A DNA stretch of 17,241 nucleotides from contig JAFAAV010000136.1 in the NCBI GenBank assembly GCA_023426375.1, positions 1-17,241 on the forward strand, in the 5' to 3' direction. Under the pieces are notes generated by a model that was not told the origin of the DNA, made no database searches, and was given only the letters and a program-made list of their open reading frames with translations. A program made the position numbers and the translations under genes. The DNA comes from Actinomycetes bacterium. GTDB taxonomy: Bacteria; Actinomycetota; Actinomycetes; Actinomycetales; Micrococcaceae. Below are positions 13,784 to 17,241 of this stretch, in pieces. Numbering within the stretch: position 1 is the stretch's first letter; each line of letters starts with the position of its first letter.

Positions 13784-14347
13784 TCAGCGGCCGGTTCCCC
13801 CGTACACCGTGGCCTCGTTGTCCGCGTCCAAACCGAACGCGGTGTGGATCGCTCGCACGGCGGCGTCCAATTTGCTGACATCCGTGATCACAGAGATCCG
13901 CACCTCAGAGGTGGAAATCATGTCCACGTTGATGTCTGCGTTGGCCAGGGCCTCGAAGAACTTGAACGACACACCGGTGTTCGTTTTCATCCCCGCACCC
14001 ACCAGGGAGATCTTACCCACCTGATCGTCGTAATCGAGACTGGTGTAACCGATCTTTTCTTCTGCGGCGCGCAGAAGGTTCATGGCCAGGTCGCCCTGGG
14101 ACTCGTCCAGCGTGAAAGAGAGGTCGGTCATAGGGCGATCACCGGTGGACACGTTCTGAACGATCATGTCCACGTTGACCTTGGAATCCGCGAGCAGGCG
14201 GAAGATACGGGATGCGATTCCGGGGCGGTCCGGAACTCCCACCACGGTGATCTTGGCCTGAGTGCGGTCGTGTGCGATTCCGGAAATCAGCGGCTGTTCC
14301 AAGGGAATCTCCTTCTGCGGCGTGAAGTTTTCGTGGGGCGTGGGCAT
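13784..14347 (-). CDS. Possible internal beta subunit of aspartate kinase
   Basis: In Corynebacterium and Bacillus the lysC reading frame contains an in-frame internal start that yields the regulatory beta subunit. Here an in-frame ATG (codon 242) follows GAAGG at ten bases and would give a 187-residue protein with both ACT domains. The location matches the corynebacterial beta start region. This rests on family knowledge and the local ribosome-binding site, not on proof of translation. Confidence 0.45.
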   Translation of the reverse strand: MPTPHENFTPQKEIPLEQPLISGIAHDRTQAKITVVGVPDRPGIASRIFRLLADSKVNVDMIVQNVSTGDRPMTDLSFTLDESQGDLAMNLLRAAEEKIGYTSLDYDDQVGKISLVGAGMKTNTGVSFKFFEALANADINVDMISTSEVRISVITDVSKLDAAVRAIHTAFGLDADNEATVYGGTGR

Positions 14348-15070
14348 GACCCAGGTGCCTTCGTTATGGCTGAACGACGAGCGGACGTGCAAGGGCACGT
14401 TGAAGCGGCGGGCATACTCCACGCAACGCAAGTGCAGGATCTTGGCGCCGTTGGCTGCGAGCTCAAGCATTTCTTCGGATGAGACGCGGTCCAGCTTCTG
14501 CGCCGAAGGAACGATGCGCGGGTCGGCCGTGTACACGCCGTCCACGTCCGAGTAGATCTCGCACACGTCCGCGTTGAGCGCGGCAGCAAGGGCCACCGCA
14601 GTGGTGTCAGAACCGCCACGGCCCAGCGTGGTGATGTCCTTGGTGGAGCGGTGCACGCCTTGGAACCCGGCGATGATTGCGATATTCCCCGCATCCAGTG
14701 CTTCGCGGACGCGGAGGGGATTGACCTCTACGAGCTTGGCGGCACCGTGGTCGCCGTCGGTGATCATGCCGGCCTGAGAACCGGTGAAGGACTGGGCTGG
14801 CACCCCGATCTCGGAGATCGCCATGGCCAGCAGGGCCATGGAGATGCGTTCGCCTGCGGTCAGGAGCATGTCCAACTCGCGGGCCGGTGGCCTGCGGGTG
14901 ACCTCGTTAGCAAGATCCAGCAGGTCATCGGTGGTGTCGCCCATGGCGGAGACGACCACCACGACATCGTTGCCGGCGTTGCGGGTCTCGGCGACCCTGC
15001 GGGCAACTCGGCGGATTCCGTCGGCATCAGAAACCGAGGAACCACCGAACTTTTGGACAATGAGGCTCAT
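13784..15070 (-). CDS. lysC: Aspartate kinase (alpha subunit)
   Basis: Phosphorylates aspartate, the first committed step to lysine, threonine, methionine and diaminopimelate. Its 428 residues match the corynebacterial-type enzyme. KFGGSS with Lys7 is the N-terminal kinase signature. LLTAGERIS, GFQGVHRSTKDITTLGRGGSDTTA and YSDVDGVYTADPR form the kinase core. Two ACT domains follow (about 265-428) with AKITVVGVPDRPG, NVDMIVQNVS and KISLVGAGM. The segment QNVSTGDRPMTD covers the feedback-inhibition site known from Corynebacterium and looks wild type. GAGAGGA four bases before the ATG supports the start. The partner asd, commonly next to lysC in actinobacteria, is not downstream here; instead a terminator and the OhrR-like operon follow. 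A 110-base gap separates it from recR. Confidence 0.97.
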   Translation of the reverse strand: MSLIVQKFGGSSVSDADGIRRVARRVAETRNAGNDVVVVVSAMGDTTDDLLDLANEVTRRPPARELDMLLTAGERISMALLAMAISEIGVPAQSFTGSQAGMITDGDHGAAKLVEVNPLRVREALDAGNIAIIAGFQGVHRSTKDITTLGRGGSDTTAVALAAALNADVCEIYSDVDGVYTADPRIVPSAQKLDRVSSEEMLELAANGAKILHLRCVEYARRFNVPLHVRSSFSHNEGTWVMPTPHENFTPQKEIPLEQPLISGIAHDRTQAKITVVGVPDRPGIASRIFRLLADSKVNVDMIVQNVSTGDRPMTDLSFTLDESQGDLAMNLLRAAEEKIGYTSLDYDDQVGKISLVGAGMKTNTGVSFKFFEALANADINVDMISTSEVRISVITDVSKLDAAVRAIHTAFGLDADNEATVYGGTGR

Positions 15071-15180
15071 ACATTCCTCTCGGACTGCGCAAGAAACACG
15101 CGATCAAGTGGTTTGGCGTCCATGCTAACTGTTCGCGCAAACATGATCGTTCCGGAGTCCAATGAGGCGAAGCTGAGGAG

Positions 15181-15786
15181 TTAGTTCGCTTCCGCGATGA
15201 CCGTGCGCCCTTCGAAGGCTCGGCCGAGCGTGACCTCATCCGCGTACTCCAGGTCGCCGCCCACAGGTAGGCCGGAAGCCAACCGTGTGACTCGGATGCC
15301 CAGAGTCTTGAGCATCCGAGACAGGTACGTGGCTGTGGCTTCACCCTCAAGGTTGGGGTCCGTGGCCAGCACGATTTCCTGAATGGTTTCGTCCGACAAC
15401 CGCGTCATGAGTTCACGGATGCGCAGTTGATCGGGGCCGACTCCCTGGAGGGGAGAAATCGCACCTCCGAGCACGTGGTAAAGCCCGCGATAACTGCGGG
15501 TGCGTTCGATAGCCATGACGTCCTTGGATTCCTCGACCACGCAAATCACGGTGCGGTCACGGCTGGCGTCACGGCAAATCGCGCATTCTTCCTGTTCGGT
15601 CACGTTGCCGCAGACCTGGCAGAAGGACACGGATGTCTTGACCGTGGTGATGGCGTCCACGAGTTGCTGGACCTCGTCCTTGTCCGCGTCGAGCAGGTGG
15701 AAGGCAATGCGCTGTGCGGATTTGGGTCCTACACCCGGGAGCCTTCCCAGCTCATCAATGAGGTCTTGGACCGCGCCTTCGTACAC
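15181..15786 (-). CDS. recR: Recombination mediator protein RecR
   Basis: Acts with RecF and RecO to load RecA onto single-stranded gaps in DNA repair. The 201 residues show the family order: helix-hairpin-helix LGRLPGVGPKSAQRIAFHL (13-31), a four-cysteine zinc finger with Cys56, Cys59, Cys68 and Cys71, and a Toprim domain with VVEESKDVMAIERT and the acidic ATDPNLEGEATA. A Walker-B-like GLYHVLGGAISPLQG lies within Toprim. The start is GTG at 15786, preceded by AAGGAGA, 21 bases after the dnaX stop. The two genes are thus an operon, as in most bacteria; ybaB, often between them, is absent. Confidence 0.97.
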   Translation of the reverse strand: MYEGAVQDLIDELGRLPGVGPKSAQRIAFHLLDADKDEVQQLVDAITTVKTSVSFCQVCGNVTEQEECAICRDASRDRTVICVVEESKDVMAIERTRSYRGLYHVLGGAISPLQGVGPDQLRIRELMTRLSDETIQEIVLATDPNLEGEATATYLSRMLKTLGIRVTRLASGLPVGGDLEYADEVTLGRAFEGRTVIAEAN

Positions 15787-15807
15787 AGTTCTCCTTGGGG
15801 GATTCGG

Positions 15808-17241
15808 TTAGTTCGCTTGATGGGGGCGCTCTTCGATGAGCAGGCCCCCCAGAATTCGTTCAATGGCTGCACGGCCGTACAGGGAGGAATCTTCGATGGA
15901 CTCGTCATCGGCACTCGGGGAGAAGTTCTCATCCTCGTTGGTGTCCTGCGATTCATCGGCCTGCGGTGCGGCCGGGCGTTGCCGCGCGGCGGCGATTTCT
16001 GCCGCGTGGCGTTCCCGGAAGCTGGGCCGCTGACTACGAGGGCCGCCGCTCTGGGCCGTCGCTTGCTCAGCTGGCCTGCTCGGGCCATGGTCCGCAGTCT
16101 CATAGAGATCGGTAGGCGGTTCGTCCTCCGGGGGAGGTGGGGGTTCGTTGGGCGTCCAGTATTCGTTGCTGGGCTCCGGAGCATACGAGGGGGACTGAGC
16201 AGTCTGCGGGCGGCCGGGCTCTGACTCTGGGTCCTGAGCTGGCGCATCAGTGTCAGAGTCCGAGGGGGAAGCGATCAACCCGCTGTCCGTGTCTTGGGAT
16301 TGCCCCAGGCTGTCTACCGGTGCGGACTCGGACGCAGGGTCCCCTTCGGTGGCGTCCGAACTGTTCTCCGTCGAGGCAACGGGGCTCCGGTTTTCAGCGG
16401 CATCAACTGCGTTGTCCTGGCCCTGACCGATCGCGAAGTCCGAAGGCGCGAGCGTGGCCGGTTCCGAGGACGACGTCGTGGATTCCTTCGAATCAGTATC
16501 GACCTCATCGGTGCCCGATTGACGTGTCTGATCTGACTCAGCTCGATCCGCCTCGGTAGGAGCGGATGCTTCGACCGGTCCACCCTGCGGGATTTTCGCC
16601 ACGGACCACGAGGTCACGGGCTCATCGGGAGATGCCTCAGGTTCGGGGTCCGGAGTCGCCTCAGGGGGTTGCTGCCCACCGTCCGTGGAGCGCCGACGCT
16701 GGGCGCCGAAGCCCTCCTGCTCACGGAAGTAGGCAGGCGGTTCATTGTCGGGCTGCTGCTCCGCATGGCCTTGCTGTCCCTGGGCAGGGGCCTGCGCACG
16801 GTGATCTTGGGTATCGCGACCTTGACCGCCGCCGCCCTGGCTAGTCCGGGCCTGTCCATTGCTGTCGTATCGGCGGTCGCGGTTACCAACCGTGGGTCCG
16901 CCCCTGCCCCGATCACGTTCGGGTGTCGGCCCTCCACGGCCGCCACCTGCACGACCTGCGCCTCCGCCGTGCGCCGGCCCGCCGGGGCCGTCACCGCCAG
17001 GGTTTCCACCGCGTGTGGGGCCGCCCGAACCGCCGCCGCTTTGACCTCCGCCGTGGGTGTCACCGGGGCGCACGGCCTCGATACGGCAGTCGATGCCGAG
17101 CACGGAGTGGATGGCCGCGCGGACATCGTTCTCGAACCGCGGGAAGTTCAACAGATCGCCCTCGGCATCGAAAGCGATCCGCAGGGTCTGGCCGTCGAAG
17201 GTCACGGGGGTGCCGCGCATGGTGACGGTCCACGCCACGCG
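15808..17241 (-). CDS. dnaX: DNA polymerase III tau subunit, C-terminal part (5' end outside window)
   Basis: Only the last 477 residues are in the window and the frame is open at the right edge. The first 55 residues (GTPVTFDGQTLRIAFDAEG, then VRAAIHSVLGIDCRIEAV) look like the conserved actinobacterial DnaX domain that follows the AAA+ clamp-loader core. Then comes a Gly-rich stretch with many GGG runs (about 60-145), and a long Ser/Pro/Glu/Asp/Gln-rich disordered region. The protein ends with a predicted helix SLYGRAAIERILGGLLIEER, which recalls the short conserved terminal motif of actinobacterial DnaX. The recR gene directly downstream supports the call. Clamp-loader and polymerase-tethering functions follow from the family. 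The catalytic P-loop cannot be checked because it lies off the window. Confidence 0.88.
   Translation of the reverse strand, partial: RVAWTVTMRGTPVTFDGQTLRIAFDAEGDLLNFPRFENDVRAAIHSVLGIDCRIEAVRPGDTHGGGQSGGGSGGPTRGGNPGGDGPGGPAHGGGAGRAGGGRGGPTPERDRGRGGPTVGNRDRRYDSNGQARTSQGGGGQGRDTQDHRAQAPAQGQQGHAEQQPDNEPPAYFREQEGFGAQRRRSTDGGQQPPEATPDPEPEASPDEPVTSWSVAKIPQGGPVEASAPTEADRAESDQTRQSGTDEVDTDSKESTTSSSEPATLAPSDFAIGQGQDNAVDAAENRSPVASTENSSDATEGDPASESAPVDSLGQSQDTDSGLIASPSDSDTDAPAQDPESEPGRPQTAQSPSYAPEPSNEYWTPNEPPPPPEDEPPTDLYETADHGPSRPAEQATAQSGGPRSQRPSFRERHAAEIAAARQRPAAPQADESQDTNEDENFSPSADDESIEDSSLYGRAAIERILGGLLIEERPHQAN

Overview
The window is high-GC bacterial DNA with the gene content and order of an actinobacterium, most likely Micrococcales and plausibly Micrococcaceae. 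This is inferred from the dnaX-recR-lysC order, a corynebacterial-type aspartokinase, a split purS/purQ/purL set, a SAM-IV type riboswitch and a 302-residue protein family I know only from actinobacteria. Sampled 60-base blocks of the core genes are near 67% G+C. No rRNA, tRNA, CRISPR array, transposase or integrase was seen. Both edges cut a gene: acs on the left lacks its 3' end and dnaX on the right lacks its 5' end.

Left part (1-4243). acs (acetyl-CoA synthetase) and a small CoA-binding Rossmann protein lie on the minus strand. Divergent from them, on the plus strand, is a SAM-IV riboswitch leader followed by a flavin-dependent (LLM class) monooxygenase of the DszA/SnaA/NtaA type. The riboswitch ties this enzyme to sulfur acquisition. 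It ends in a clear rho-independent terminator.

Island (about 4244-6396). A single plus-strand gene of 693 codons encodes a KAP-family P-loop NTPase. Its DNA is conspicuously AT-rich (sampled blocks 38-42% G+C). It sits between the terminator of the monooxygenase gene and the 3' end of the convergent cls gene. It looks like a recently acquired single-gene cargo and is the best candidate here for an undescribed, possibly anti-phage, system.

Right part (6397-17241, all minus strand). In transcription order: dnaX (partial), recR, lysC, a terminator, an OhrR-like MarR regulator, an uncharacterised 302-aa protein, a Rieske [2Fe-2S] protein, purS, purQ, purL, a GNAT acetyltransferase and cls. The OhrR-like, 302-aa and Rieske genes overlap each other, so they are probably translationally coupled and form a peroxide/redox-responsive unit of unknown biochemical role. 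No strong terminator separates them from purSQL, GNAT and cls, so a long read-through transcript is possible. Together the window covers acetate activation, sulfur scavenging, de novo purine synthesis (step 4), aspartate-family amino acid synthesis, cardiolipin synthesis and replication/recombination.
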